Positions 33,110 through 42,283 of a stretch of DNA of 64,000 nucleotides are shown here, in pieces. The stretch spans positions 1-64,000 of the forward strand of contig CAKSAC010000007.1 in NCBI GenBank assembly GCA_934434925.1, in the 5' to 3' direction. The notes under the pieces are model-generated. The model was not told the origin of the DNA. It searched no databases and was given only the letters and a program-made list of their open reading frames with translations. Origin of the DNA: an uncultured Eubacteriales bacterium. GTDB lineage: Bacteria > Bacillota > Clostridia > Oscillospirales > CAG-272. The stretch's first letter is position 1. Each line of letters begins with the position of its first letter. The translations under genes and the position numbers were made by a program.

Positions 33110-34546
33110 TTACCTCCGGTTGATGAATTTTCTGTTTCGGCGCATATAGTCGGAGACAGAATACTGTTCTCCGGCCACCTCGTTGAACGCGCGTTCTTCC
33201 TCCGTGCGGGAGGATTCTTCGTCGGCGATGGCGGCCTCGATCTGCAAAAGTTGCTCCCGCAAAGACTCCACCCGCGGCGGAACCTTTTCGGTTCCCGGCA
33301 TTTGCCCTGTTGTTTCCCCGCCGTAAGAATGCGAGAGAAAGAGCGCAAGTTTGGCGCAGCCGGGACCTATCAGCTCATAGAGAATACTGGAAGCCAGGAT
33401 GACGGTTTGCAGTACCGCCCCGTCCTCTCCGCCGAGAATCCGCGCCGCCATGGCCACAAGCCCGATGGCCACCCCCGCCTGCGGGATCAGCGCGAGGCCG
33501 AGATAATTCCGGACCAGCCGATCCTTTCCGACTGCGAAACACCCGAGCCACGCGCCGGCATATTTTCCGAGAATCCGGAAGAGGAAATAAAGCACACCGA
33601 TAACGATGAGCGGAACCCCCGCTACGGCGCTGCCGGTATCGAACAGCGCGTCAATCCGGAAATTCATCCCGGAATGCACAAAAAAGAGCAGAAGAATCGG
33701 CGGAGAAAAATAATTCAGTTGCTTGAAAAGTTTGTCGTCGTCGGTCAGGTTGATATAGACCGTACCCATGACCATACAACCGAGCAGAGGCGACACATTG
33801 AGCGCCGCCCCGATCCCGCACACGCCGAAAAGAAGCGCAACGGCCACAATCAGCCGGTTATCGTCCGAGCGTTTTTGCATCATGAACCGGAGCAAATACC
33901 CGAACGCAAACCCGACGGCAATCAAAAGAAGGTTGAAAACGATCGGAAGAAGAATATCCCCGGCGGCCACAGCCCCGCCGACCGAGGCGGTAGCCAGCGA
34001 GATTGCTACGCTGAAAGCGACAAGACTCACCACATCATCCAGCGCCACGGCCGAAAGGAGCGTATCGACAAAGTCTCCGTGCGCGCCCGTCTGCCGGATT
34101 GTCATCATGGTCGATGCGGGCGCGGTTGCCGATGCCAGCGCCGCCAGCACCGCAGAAAAAGCCAACCCGAGCCCGAGGACAAACCGGGTCAGGACAAAAA
34201 TCACCAAAGACGAAAACAATGCCTCCGCCAACGTGATGATAACCACGCGCCGCCCGTTCTCCCGCAGGGTATTCAGCCGGAAGAACTCCCCGACGCTGAA
34301 CGCGATGAACGCCAGCGCGACATCGGAAATGAAATCCATGCCTTTGATGACCGGGGCCGGGATCAGCGAAAGGCAGAAAGGCCCGATCATCACGCCGGTC
34401 AGAATATACGCCGTCACATTCGGTAGTTTCAGGAGTTTTGTCAGCCTGGTGGAGAGAAAACCCGCCATCAGCATGATCCCTACCGACAGAATGATTGCCG
34501 GGACAGAATCCGCCCCGCCCAGCCTTTCATAAAACGCAGCAGGCAT
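33110..34546 (-). CDS. CPA2-type cation:proton antiporter
   Basis: The 478-residue protein has about twelve hydrophobic segments. They include LPNVTAYILTGVMIGPF near the start, typical of KefB/NapA-like transporters, and ASATAPASTMMTIRQTGAHG, the unwound helix pair with the transport region. A soluble C-terminal tail of about 75 residues (RVESLREQLLQIEAAIADEE) is probably coiled coil. It exchanges sodium or potassium for protons. It is first in an operon with mgtC. AGAAAGGAGAAA precedes the ATG at 34546. Confidence 0.88.
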   Translation of the reverse strand: MPAAFYERLGGADSVPAIILSVGIMLMAGFLSTRLTKLLKLPNVTAYILTGVMIGPFCLSLIPAPVIKGMDFISDVALAFIAFSVGEFFRLNTLRENGRRVVIITLAEALFSSLVIFVLTRFVLGLGLAFSAVLAALASATAPASTMMTIRQTGAHGDFVDTLLSAVALDDVVSLVAFSVAISLATASVGGAVAAGDILLPIVFNLLLIAVGFAFGYLLRFMMQKRSDDNRLIVAVALLFGVCGIGAALNVSPLLGCMVMGTVYINLTDDDKLFKQLNYFSPPILLLFFVHSGMNFRIDALFDTGSAVAGVPLIVIGVLYFLFRILGKYAGAWLGCFAVGKDRLVRNYLGLALIPQAGVAIGLVAMAARILGGEDGAVLQTVILASSILYELIGPGCAKLALFLSHSYGGETTGQMPGTEKVPPRVESLREQLLQIEAAIADEESSRTEEERAFNEVAGEQYSVSDYMRRNRKFINRR

Positions 34547-34762
34547 TTTTTCTCCTTTCTCTTCTTTCGCGCCGCCGTCCGTTTTCGCGCGGCCTTTGGT
34601 TCCGCGCCGCCGAAAAAGGCAAAAAGCCCTTTCCTTCCGAGAAAGCGGCCCTATACTTTTTATTCGTTCTCAGTATATGCGAAACCGGCCGGATCGACAC
34701 ACCGGCCGTTCAATCATTTCGTGCGGGATCATCAAAAGACCCGGATTTTTGCTGTTTTCGTT

Positions 34763-34791
34763 ATTGTACCACAGCTTTTTTTCTTTGTCAA
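34763..34791 (-). promoter_or_regulatory. Promoter of the antiporter-mgtC operon
   Basis: On the minus strand TTGACA (34786-34791), 17 bases and TACAAT (34763-34768). The -35 box abuts the 20-bp repeat array. Confidence 0.75.
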
Positions 34792-34903
34792 GCCCCGGGC
34801 GGAAAGCAAAAGCCCCGGCCGGAAAACAAAAGCCCCGGCCGGAAAACAAAAGCCCCGGCCGGAAAACAAAAGCCCCGGCCGGAAAACAAAAGCTCCGGGC
34901 GGG
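34791..34903. repeat. 20-bp tandem repeat array abutting a promoter
   Basis: Five copies of AGCCCCGGCCGGAAAACAAA start at 34791, 34811, 34831, 34851 and 34871, with a partial sixth copy at 34891. The period is exactly 20 bases, close to two helical turns. Each unit contains the self-complementary CCGGCCGG, except the first and sixth, which read CCGGGCGG. The array lies directly upstream of the -35 box of the antiporter promoter and ends 7 bases before the SGNH gene stop. Confidence 0.92.
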
Positions 34904-34909
34904 GAAAAA

Positions 34910-35995
34910 TCAATAGCCCCGTTCCCGCAAAAATTTTGCCAGCGCGCGCCCCCACAAAGCACAGCCTTCCGCGTCCGGATGGCCGCCGTATCGGGCATGA
35001 TAGGGAACCGCAGGATCGGTCAGAATCCCGGTTTCGTCAAAGACCGGAATGCCGAGCGCTTGGATTTTTGTCGCAATCAGTTCGTTGGCTTCGTCGGCCA
35101 TAGCGCCGTGCGCCGCGTCGTAATCAAACGGGGGAACAAACTGCCAGAAAACCTTTTTCCCGGCCCCGGTCAGCGTCTTTGCTACCGTCATCAGGTCTTT
35201 GCGGAGGTTTTCTCCGTTCCCGATGTGCAGAATATCATTGACCCCGAGACAGACGATCAGCGTATCGCAATGCAGGGCTTTTTGCAGCCACGCCCCGCCT
35301 GTCGCCGCGTCCGACGCGCGGGCATACCCGATCCCGAGATTCCAGAAAGAATAATCGGTTCCGAGTTCTTTTGCGCAAACCGCCGCATAGAAGGCATACG
35401 AATCTTCGGGGCAGCCGATTCCCTGTGTGATGGAATCACCGAAAAAGCCGATGCGCTCCCGTACTTTTCGTTCCGCCCCGACCATCGAAGGGAGCAGAAT
35501 TTCCTTTTCAGGCCGCCACCCGGACGGGCCACGCAAAAAGGTGGGAATCTGATTTTCGACATGGCAGGGAATGCGCCGGCCGCGATAGGTCATCCGCAGG
35601 CAGAGATAATCGCCTTCTCCGACCGTCAACGGGATCGGATCGGTGCAAAAGAGTTCATCGGGCAGAACGCGGCGCGTGTGCGCGCCGGAAAATGTCAGCG
35701 GGATATAGCGGGCCGGATCCTCCTCCGGAAAAAGGGCGCGCGCCGGCGTGAGTGCGACCTCCATGCCCGAAATCTCCCATTCCCCGCCCGGTTCGTTCCG
35801 CCGGCTCACACGCCCGTCGGCAAAGGTGCTGTCGGTCGTATTGGTGAAAAGGAAAGAATAGGGATATGTGCCGGCCCGGAAAACCCGGTAAAAGGCACAG
35901 GCCGTCACCGTCTCCGGTCGGTCGGCGTAATATTGATTGGAGGTTCCCGCTAACGTGTTGGAGGAAAACCTCCTGTAAAATTCTTCCGTATGCAT
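34910..35995 (-). CDS. SGNH/GDSL-type esterase
   Basis: The 361-residue protein has a C-terminal SGNH hydrolase domain with GFFGDSITQGIG (serine near residue 184), CLGVNDIL (asparagine) and GGHPDAEG (Asp and His). The N-terminal 150 residues form a beta-rich domain as in carbohydrate esterase-type proteins. No signal peptide is visible, so it is probably cytosolic and may deacetylate imported sugars. AAAAAGGAGAAAC precedes the ATG at 35995. It is the last gene before the antiporter and probably stands alone. Confidence 0.83.
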   Translation of the reverse strand: MHTEEFYRRFSSNTLAGTSNQYYADRPETVTACAFYRVFRAGTYPYSFLFTNTTDSTFADGRVSRRNEPGGEWEISGMEVALTPARALFPEEDPARYIPLTFSGAHTRRVLPDELFCTDPIPLTVGEGDYLCLRMTYRGRRIPCHVENQIPTFLRGPSGWRPEKEILLPSMVGAERKVRERIGFFGDSITQGIGCPEDSYAFYAAVCAKELGTDYSFWNLGIGYARASDAATGGAWLQKALHCDTLIVCLGVNDILHIGNGENLRKDLMTVAKTLTGAGKKVFWQFVPPFDYDAAHGAMADEANELIATKIQALGIPVFDETGILTDPAVPYHARYGGHPDAEGCALWGRALAKFLRERGY

Positions 35996-36076
35996 GCTGT
36001 TTCTCCTTTTTGGTTTGGCCGGCCGTTCTCCCGGGAGCGCGGACCTTCGCGCTTTTTTCCGGCATTCCGGCATTTT

Positions 36077-36424
36077 TCAGTCGATTTCCCGTGTGGCGAT
36101 GATATCCGCGCCGCAAACATCCCGTAAAAGGATCTCTCCGATCCGGATCGGGGCTTCGGCATGCGCAGAGCGCAGAGCGTCCATCACCCGGAAAATGTCA
36201 TCCCGCCGGACGGGTACCGAGGTCTTGACGCTGACCATCGTGTGCGCCCGGTTGGATACCCGTATCGTCGAAGTCACGGTGCGGCGCGGGTCCGTCGCCT
36301 CTTCTATCGCGTATTTCGCGCCGCGCGGGCAAAGATTCCCTTCAACCTGATACGCCCCCGGTTCCCCGGTCACGCTCAGCCCGCACCCGCGCGGACAGAT
36401 AACGCAAACAAATTCCTTTTTCAT
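36077..36424 (-). CDS. DUF1667-family Cys-motif protein
   Basis: This 115-residue protein has cysteines in CVICPRGCGL near the N-terminus and in CPRGAKYA, a pattern that suggests a metal or iron-sulfur site. In many Firmicutes DUF1667 follows two flavoproteins of the GlpA and GlpB type, exactly as here: its start overlaps the flavoprotein stop by four bases. It may act as an electron carrier in place of GlpC. Function is inferred from neighbours. Confidence 0.85.
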   Translation of the reverse strand: MKKEFVCVICPRGCGLSVTGEPGAYQVEGNLCPRGAKYAIEEATDPRRTVTSTIRVSNRAHTMVSVKTSVPVRRDDIFRVMDALRSAHAEAPIRIGEILLRDVCGADIIATREID

Positions 36425-37671
36425 TCGGTTTCCTCCAACCGGACCGTGATCGGCCCCCGCGCACCGCGCAGTTTTTCCGCGCGGACGGTCAATTTCTCCA
36501 TTTCTCCGGGAGAGGCTTTCGGTCGTGCGAATGCGGCAAGCGGTTTTTCTCCGTCAAGGATTGTAAACGTAACTTTACCGTAAGGACGATCTGACCGCAG
36601 AAAAAACGACACATCCCGCCCGCTTTCCGGATGGATTCTCTGCGGCAGCACATAACGCACCCCCGCCCCGGGCCGCACTTCCGCAACAGCCCCCCGCAAC
36701 GATTCCCCACGCACGAAGGCGGCCGCCCCGGCTCCGGCAATCTCGGCTTCCTCCGACGCATGATCGACAAGATCATGGACCTGTAACACGTTCCCGCAGG
36801 CGAAGACCCCGGGCATCGCCGTCTGTCTTTCTTCGTCCACGGTCGCGCCGCCCGTCACGCCGTCAAGCGGAATTCCGGCACGGGCGGTCAATTCATTCTC
36901 GGGAAGCAGCCCGACCGAAAGCAAAAGCGTATCGCAGGGAATACGACGTTTGGTCGCCGCAAGAATCTCGCGCTTTTCATTGACCCCGGCAATCGTAACG
37001 CCCTCGACGCGTTCCCGCCCGTGAATTTCGGCAACCGTCGTGGAAAGAAAGAGCGGAATGCCGAAGTCTTCCAGACACTGTACAATATTCCGCCGCAGGC
37101 CGCCGGAATAAGGCATAATTTCGCACACGGCCTCCACTTTCGCGCCTTCCAGCGACATCCGCCGCGCCATAATCAGCCCGATATCTCCCGAACCGAGAAT
37201 CACGACCCGCCGACCGACGGCGTAGCCTTCACAGTTCATCATTTTCTGTGCTGTACCGGCGCTGTATACGCCCGCCGGACGCGTTCCCGGAATCATCAGC
37301 GCGCCACGGCTTCTTTCCCGGCATCCCATAGCCAGAACGACCGCGCCGGCCGCGATCCGCCGTATACCCGTCTCGCTCTGCGCCGTTACCACACGCCCGT
37401 CTTCCAGCCCCGTCACCGTCGTCTGCCGGAAGGTCCGGATGCCTCGTTCCTTTGTCATCTTTTCGTAAACTGCCGCGTATTCGGGGCCTGTCAGTTCCCG
37501 GCCGAGCTTATGCAGGCCGAACCCGTTATGAATGCATTGCTTGAGAATGCCGCCCGCCTGCTCTTCCCGGTCAAGGATTACCACATCGCGCACCCCGGCG
37601 TCATACGCCGCTACCGCCGCGGCCATTCCGGCAGGCCCGGCGCCGATCACTACAATATCATGCTGTTCCAC
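36421..37671 (-). CDS. FAD/NAD(P)-binding oxidoreductase (GlpB-like position)
   Basis: The 416-residue flavoprotein has an FAD motif VVIGAGPAGMAAAVAAYDAG at the N-terminus, CRERSRGALMIPGTRPAGVY in the middle and an NAD motif VVILGSGDIGLIMARRM near 170. The late FAD motif (GVFACGNVLQVHDLVD) completes the pyridine nucleotide-disulfide reductase-like fold. It overlaps the DUF1667 gene by four bases and lies three bases after the GlpA-like gene. The trio probably oxidises glycerol-3-phosphate or a similar compound and passes electrons to NAD(P). Confidence 0.87.
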   Translation of the reverse strand: MEQHDIVVIGAGPAGMAAAVAAYDAGVRDVVILDREEQAGGILKQCIHNGFGLHKLGRELTGPEYAAVYEKMTKERGIRTFRQTTVTGLEDGRVVTAQSETGIRRIAAGAVVLAMGCRERSRGALMIPGTRPAGVYSAGTAQKMMNCEGYAVGRRVVILGSGDIGLIMARRMSLEGAKVEAVCEIMPYSGGLRRNIVQCLEDFGIPLFLSTTVAEIHGRERVEGVTIAGVNEKREILAATKRRIPCDTLLLSVGLLPENELTARAGIPLDGVTGGATVDEERQTAMPGVFACGNVLQVHDLVDHASEEAEIAGAGAAAFVRGESLRGAVAEVRPGAGVRYVLPQRIHPESGRDVSFFLRSDRPYGKVTFTILDGEKPLAAFARPKASPGEMEKLTVRAEKLRGARGPITVRLEETE

Positions 37672-37674
37672 GCT

Positions 37675-39108
37675 TTACAGTTCTCCTTCCGTCAGAACCG
37701 ACCGTCCGCCCTTTTTGGTGATTTCCGCCATCGGTTTTTGTGTCTCTTCCGCAATCAGTTCCGCAACGCGCGGCAGGCAAAATCCCCCTTGACAGCGCCC
37801 CATCCCGGCGCGGGTACGGCGCTTCACCCCATCGGTATCCAGCGCGCGCGGTTCCTGCCGCAACGCTTCCAGAATCTCGCCTTCACTCACCGTTTCGCAC
37901 CGGCAGACGATACGTCCGTAGGCCGGGTTCCGGCGGATGAATGCGTCTTTTTCTTCCTCGTTCATTTTCCGGAAAGCGTGCATGTCGCGGCGTTTTCCGT
38001 TGAAATCGGGGTTTTCTTCTGCCTTCAGCCCGCTCTTTCGGAGCAATCCGACCAGATACGCCGCAATCGCCGCGCAGGCCGAAAGGCCGGGGGAATCAAT
38101 CCCCGCCGCATGAATCAGCCCCGGAACACGCTCCGAACACCGGAGAAGAAAATCCCCGCCTTCCGTCGAAGCGCGCACCCCGGTAAACGAGGTGATGACC
38201 GCGCGGGTGTTGACTCCGGGAATGCTCTTTTTTGCCAGTTCGGCGACCTTGGCAAGTCCGGCGGCCGTCGTCTCGGTTCCGGCCGGGCTGTCAACGCGCG
38301 AGGCCGTCGGCCCGAGCAAGAGGTTCCCGTCCGCCGTCGGTGTAACCAGAATTCCCTTTCCTTCTTTGGTGGGAATCTGAAAAACGGTGTGAAAAACCGT
38401 TCTTCCTTCATTTTTATCTAATAACAGATACTCGCCCGCCCGCGGGATCACACGAAAGAAATCGTCTCCCGCCATAGCGGCAATCCGATCGGCATACCCG
38501 CCCGCGCAATTCACAAAGTAACGACCCTGCACACTCGCCCCGCCGGAAGAGGAGACCGTAAAGACCCCGCCTTTTCGGCAGATTGCCGCCACCTCAAAAT
38601 TTCTGATGAGCGTCGCGCCGTTGTCCATGGCGTTCCCCGTCGCCGCAATCGCCAGTTCATAGGGGCTGATGATGCCCGACCCGGGAACCCGGAGCGCCCG
38701 CGTCACATCCCGGGAAAGGGCCGGTTCCAGCGCCCGCGCTTCTTCGCCGGTGAGAATCTGCTGACCGGTCACGCCGTTTTGCATGCCTCGCCGGTAGAGC
38801 ATGTCGATTGTCGGCTCTTCCTCTTTGCCGAACGCCACGACCAGCGAACCGTTTTTCCGGTAAGGAACAGCCAACTCCTCGGCCGCGCGGAAAAGGAGCG
38901 GAATGCCCTGCACATTCAGCTTAGCCTTGAGCGTTCCCGGAAGCGGGTCAAACCCGCCGTGGATGATCCCGCTATTGGCTTTACTGGCCCCCATGGCCAC
39001 ATCGTTTTCTTTTTCCAGCAGGCAGACAGAGAGCCGGTAGCGCGTCAGTTCCCGCGCCGTCATCGCTCCGACGACCCCCGCGCCCGCAATCACAACATCA
39101 TATACCAT
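37675..39108 (-). CDS. Glycerol-3-phosphate dehydrogenase-like flavoprotein (GlpA type)
   Basis: The 477-residue protein has a DAO-type FAD domain (DVVIAGAGVVGAMTARELTR, residues 3-22), SKANSGIIHGGFDP and TAVVTSFTGVRAS-like elements. It ends in a BFD-like [2Fe-2S] domain with four cysteines, two in IVCRCETVSEGEI and two in GRCQGGFCLPRV. It likely oxidises glycerol-3-phosphate to dihydroxyacetone phosphate. It is first in an operon with the second flavoprotein and DUF1667. AAAGGGGAAACC precedes the ATG at 39108. No glycerol facilitator or kinase gene is nearby. Confidence 0.87.
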   Translation of the reverse strand: MVYDVVIAGAGVVGAMTARELTRYRLSVCLLEKENDVAMGASKANSGIIHGGFDPLPGTLKAKLNVQGIPLLFRAAEELAVPYRKNGSLVVAFGKEEEPTIDMLYRRGMQNGVTGQQILTGEEARALEPALSRDVTRALRVPGSGIISPYELAIAATGNAMDNGATLIRNFEVAAICRKGGVFTVSSSGGASVQGRYFVNCAGGYADRIAAMAGDDFFRVIPRAGEYLLLDKNEGRTVFHTVFQIPTKEGKGILVTPTADGNLLLGPTASRVDSPAGTETTAAGLAKVAELAKKSIPGVNTRAVITSFTGVRASTEGGDFLLRCSERVPGLIHAAGIDSPGLSACAAIAAYLVGLLRKSGLKAEENPDFNGKRRDMHAFRKMNEEEKDAFIRRNPAYGRIVCRCETVSEGEILEALRQEPRALDTDGVKRRTRAGMGRCQGGFCLPRVAELIAEETQKPMAEITKKGGRSVLTEGEL

Positions 39109-39227
39109 GGTTTCCCCTTTGCGCAAACCGCGCAGTTCCGCTTTTCGGCGGTCCGCACGGAGTCTTTGTGTCCAGTATGGCCCTTTATGCGGGCCGGTAA
39201 CCGATCGCTTGCGGTCTTTCGCTTTTC

Positions 39228-39256
39228 ATTGTACCTCTTTCTTTCCCCATGCGCAA
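39228..39256 (-). promoter_or_regulatory. Promoter of the GlpA-like operon
   Basis: On the minus strand TTGCGC (39251-39256), 17 bases and TACAAT (39228-39233). Confidence 0.6.
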
Positions 39257-39296
39257 CCCTTTTTCGGGAAAATGCCCCCGAAAAAATCCCGAAAAG

Positions 39297-40241
39297 TCAG
39301 AGCTTGGACGGATAAGACGCAATCGCGCCGGGATGGCGCACGCTCTCTGCCGCGAAGCGATTGGAAAGCGCGAGAAAATGCCGGAGCGTTTCCGCGTCTG
39401 CGGAACCGAGTTCCTCCCGGCCGATTCCCGCGCGATGAAGGCTGAAGAGAAAAGAACCGCAGAATCCGTCTCCGGCTCCGGTCGTATCGCATACAAAGAC
39501 CGCCGGAGCGGGGGCCGCCGCCGAGGCCGTCCGGGTGTAGGCATACGCCCCCCGGGGCCCGCAGGTGCAAAGCACCAGAGATGCCGTGGCAAGCAACCGG
39601 CGGCACCCCTCTTCCCGGTCCTGTGTTCCGGTGATAAAGGGCAATTCCTCTTCCGCCACCTTCACTATATCGGCCGCCGGAAGAAACTCCGAAACCGCCG
39701 CCTTCAGCTCTTTCGGGTCTTTCCAGAGCGGGAAGCGGAGATTCGGGTCAAAACTCACCATCGCTCCGGCCTGCCCGGCGCGCTCCAAAGCACGACGGTG
39801 CGCTTCCTTCATCGGGAAATTCCCGAGCGAAACCGAGCAGAAATGCAACGCAAAACAATCGGAAAAATCGACCGCGTCAACCTCTTGCGGCGTATAGAGC
39901 ATGTCGGCAGAGGGATTACGGTAGAAAGAAAAGGTGCGCTCCCCCTCCTGCGAAAGGCTGACAAAGGCCAGCGCGGTGTTGGCTTCCTCGGTTTGCAGGA
40001 CAAAATCGGTCCCCACGCCGAACCCGCGCAATTCCGCAAGAATCTTATCGCCGAACGGATCCCGGCCGAGTTTTGTCAGGAGCTGCGTCCGCCCGCCGAG
40101 CCGGCTGAATGCGCCCAGCACATTGGCGGGTGCGCCGCCGACCTTCGGAGAAAAGGCGCTGACTTTTGAAAAATCGCAACCGCTCTCGGCGGGAATAAAA
40201 TCAATCAGGGCTTCTCCGATGGCAAAAAGCGTGTTTTTCAT
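39297..40241 (-). CDS. PfkB-family sugar kinase (fructokinase-like)
   Basis: The 314-residue kinase starts with IGEALIDFIP and has the PfkB signature 1 region GGAPANVLGAFSRLGG. The C-terminal catalytic motif DTTGAGDGFCGSF carries the anion hole and the catalytic aspartate. The ligand side best fits fructose or a related ketose. GAAAGGACAG precedes the ATG at 40241. It has its own consensus promoter (40338-40366), and the GlpA-like operon promoter starts just past its stop. Confidence 0.88.
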   Translation of the reverse strand: MKNTLFAIGEALIDFIPAESGCDFSKVSAFSPKVGGAPANVLGAFSRLGGRTQLLTKLGRDPFGDKILAELRGFGVGTDFVLQTEEANTALAFVSLSQEGERTFSFYRNPSADMLYTPQEVDAVDFSDCFALHFCSVSLGNFPMKEAHRRALERAGQAGAMVSFDPNLRFPLWKDPKELKAAVSEFLPAADIVKVAEEELPFITGTQDREEGCRRLLATASLVLCTCGPRGAYAYTRTASAAAPAPAVFVCDTTGAGDGFCGSFLFSLHRAGIGREELGSADAETLRHFLALSNRFAAESVRHPGAIASYPSKL

Positions 40242-40577
40242 CGTTCTGTCCTTTCTCCGGAAGACCCGGTGCCGGCCCCGCGGGATTGGCGGCCGGTTGC
40301 GCGTTTGCTTTTTGATTATTTCCTTTTTTCTCTTTATATTATAGGCGCGTGCGGTCAGTCTGTCAAGAACCGCCGCCGAACGCTCTCTGCGTATTTTCCC
40401 GGCGTTCCGCAAGAAAATCCTCCGGGAACCGGGGAGGCGGAAAGAAACGCGGAATCCTCTGCCGCCGGAGAAAAATCCCGGGATGCAAAGGGCCGTTTTG
40501 CCTTCCGGGAAAGGGGCCGGCTCCTCTTTTTCGGGCCGTCATCCGGAAAAACAAACGATAAAATTTCTCTTTTTCCC
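40242..40577. other. Intergenic region between divergent genes
   Basis: The stretch holds the promoter of the PfkB gene. No other gene or structure is supported. Confidence 0.5.
40338..40366 (-). promoter_or_regulatory. Consensus promoter of the PfkB kinase gene
   Basis: On the minus strand TTGACA (40361-40366), exactly 17 bases and TATAAT (40338-40343). Confidence 0.85.
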
Positions 40578-40605
40578 TTGAATTCTGTAAAAAACGTGCT
40601 ATAAT
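40578..40605 (+). promoter_or_regulatory. Promoter of the CorC-type gene
   Basis: TTGAAT (40578-40583), 16 bases and TATAAT (40600-40605), about 70 bases before the start codon. Confidence 0.65.
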
Positions 40606-40674
40606 GTGTATAATACGCATATTGTCGGTTTTGCCGACGGCGTAAACAAAGTTTTAAGGAGTTGATTTTCTTTT

Positions 40675-42081
40675 ATGGATCCTTCCGGTAGTATACGGAT
40701 CGCGGTACTTATCCTTCTTGTTTTCCTTTCCGCCTTTTTCTCGGGAACCGAGACGGCCTTCACGAGTTTTAACAAAACCCGGATGAAGACTCTGGCGCAG
40801 GACGGGAACAAAAAAGCAAAAGCCGTGTTGGCGATTGATGAACAATATGAAAAGTTCCTCTCGACAATCCTTGTCGGTAACAACATCGTCAACATCACCG
40901 CGTCCACTATCTCCGCCCTGCTCTTTGCCCAGTTCATCGCAAAAAACGCGAGCCTGGCCGCAACGATTTCCTCCGTGGTTATGACGGTGGTAATTCTGAT
41001 TTTCGGAGAAATTTCCCCGAAAATGCTCGGTCGCGATTTTGCAGATGGCTACTCCATGAACACGGCTGGGATCGTCCGGTTTCTGATGGTGATTTTCACC
41101 CCGCTGACCGCCCTCTTCTCTCTTTGGAAACGTCTGCTCTCCCGCACCTTCAAAAACGATTCCGACCTTTCGATCACCGAGGATGAGATCATCACGATGG
41201 TGGAAGAAGCGCAAAACGAAGGCGGTATCGACGAGCATGAAGGAAATCTCATCAAAAGCGCCATTGAATTCAATGATCTTGAAGTTTCCGCCATTCTGAC
41301 CCCCCGCGTGGATATTGTCGCCTTTGCCGACGATACGCCGCTCGACGAGATCAGCGACCTTTTCCGCTCCAGCGGATTTTCGCGCCTGCCGGTCTATCAT
41401 GAGACGATCGATAACATCATCGGCGCCGTTCACGAAAAGGACTTCTACCGGCTGATGCATGAAGGTAAGACCGATATTTCGCTGGTGATACACGATGTCA
41501 TGTTCATCACCGAGGGCATGAAGATTTCCAAACTGCTCCGCAAATTTCAGGAAGACAAGACGCATATCGCCATTGTGGTAGACGAATACGGCGGCACCGC
41601 CGGGATCGTGACCATGGAAGACGTGCTGGAAGGGCTTGTCGGCGAGATATGGGATGAACACGATGAAGTGATTGAAAACATCACGCCTCTTTCCGAAGAT
41701 ACCTACCTGATCAATTGCGGCGCTTCCATGAATGACCTCGGCGACATCTATGCCTTCCCGGACGATGTCCTCAGCGATAACGCCACCGTCAACGGCTGGG
41801 TCATGGATAATCTCGGCAAAATCCCCGAGGTCGGCGATTGTTTCGACTATGAAAATCTCTCGGTGGAAGTGACCGGAACCGACGGCCGCCGCGCCTCGGA
41901 GATTAAGCTCACCGTCCACCCGATGGAAGAAGAGGACGGGGAGAATGACGGGCATAGGCCCGAAGAAGACTCCGCGGACGGCGATAACGTAAAACCCTCC
42001 CGCGCCCGGGAGCTATTCCGCTCCAAAGAACCCAAAGAAAAGGAAAAAGAGAGAGAAAAAGAGAATTCCCCGGAAAAATGA
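40675..42081 (+). CDS. HlyC/CorC (CNNM)-family membrane protein with CBS pair
   Basis: The 468-residue protein has a DUF21/CNNM membrane domain (about residues 1-190, with LSAFFSGTETAFTSFNKTRM). A CBS pair at about 200-330 contains ILTPRVDIVAFADD and HIAIVVDEYGGTAGIVTMED, and a CorC_HlyC domain follows. The C-terminal 45 residues are very acidic and basic (KEPKEKEKEREKE). Relatives export magnesium or other divalent ions. AAGGAGTTG precedes the ATG at 40675 by about 15 bases. It is a single-gene unit. Confidence 0.88.
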   Translation: MDPSGSIRIAVLILLVFLSAFFSGTETAFTSFNKTRMKTLAQDGNKKAKAVLAIDEQYEKFLSTILVGNNIVNITASTISALLFAQFIAKNASLAATISSVVMTVVILIFGEISPKMLGRDFADGYSMNTAGIVRFLMVIFTPLTALFSLWKRLLSRTFKNDSDLSITEDEIITMVEEAQNEGGIDEHEGNLIKSAIEFNDLEVSAILTPRVDIVAFADDTPLDEISDLFRSSGFSRLPVYHETIDNIIGAVHEKDFYRLMHEGKTDISLVIHDVMFITEGMKISKLLRKFQEDKTHIAIVVDEYGGTAGIVTMEDVLEGLVGEIWDEHDEVIENITPLSEDTYLINCGASMNDLGDIYAFPDDVLSDNATVNGWVMDNLGKIPEVGDCFDYENLSVEVTGTDGRRASEIKLTVHPMEEEDGENDGHRPEEDSADGDNVKPSRARELFRSKEPKEKEKEREKENSPEK

Positions 42082-42095
42082 ATCTCTTCCAAAAG

Positions 42096-42120
42096 CCCCC
42101 GGCTCACGCCGGGGGTTTTT
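42096..42120 (+). terminator. Terminator after the CorC-type gene
   Basis: CCCCCGGC and GCCGGGGG form an 8-bp stem around TCAC and are followed by TTTTT. Confidence 0.92.
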
Positions 42121-42283
42121 CAAAAAAGTGCCGGAATTCCGCCGCCCGAACAAAACCGGAGTCCGGAAGCCCGTAGCCCGGAAAAAGAAAAACCGCGGTC
42201 TGTCGGCCGCGCCGGAAAAGCTCCGGGGGCGATATTCCGGCGGTTTGATTTCCGCCGCGCCGGTATACCGGCGCGGTCTCTTT

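Noticed and set aside
32624..34426. Open frame of 600 codons opposite mgtC and the antiporter
   Set aside because: The sequence is rich in Arg, His and Gln with no domain, and runs across two well-supported membrane-protein genes.
34791..34903. CRISPR array or plasmid iterons
   Set aside because: There are no spacers, and no replication or cas gene is nearby. The array abuts a normal promoter.
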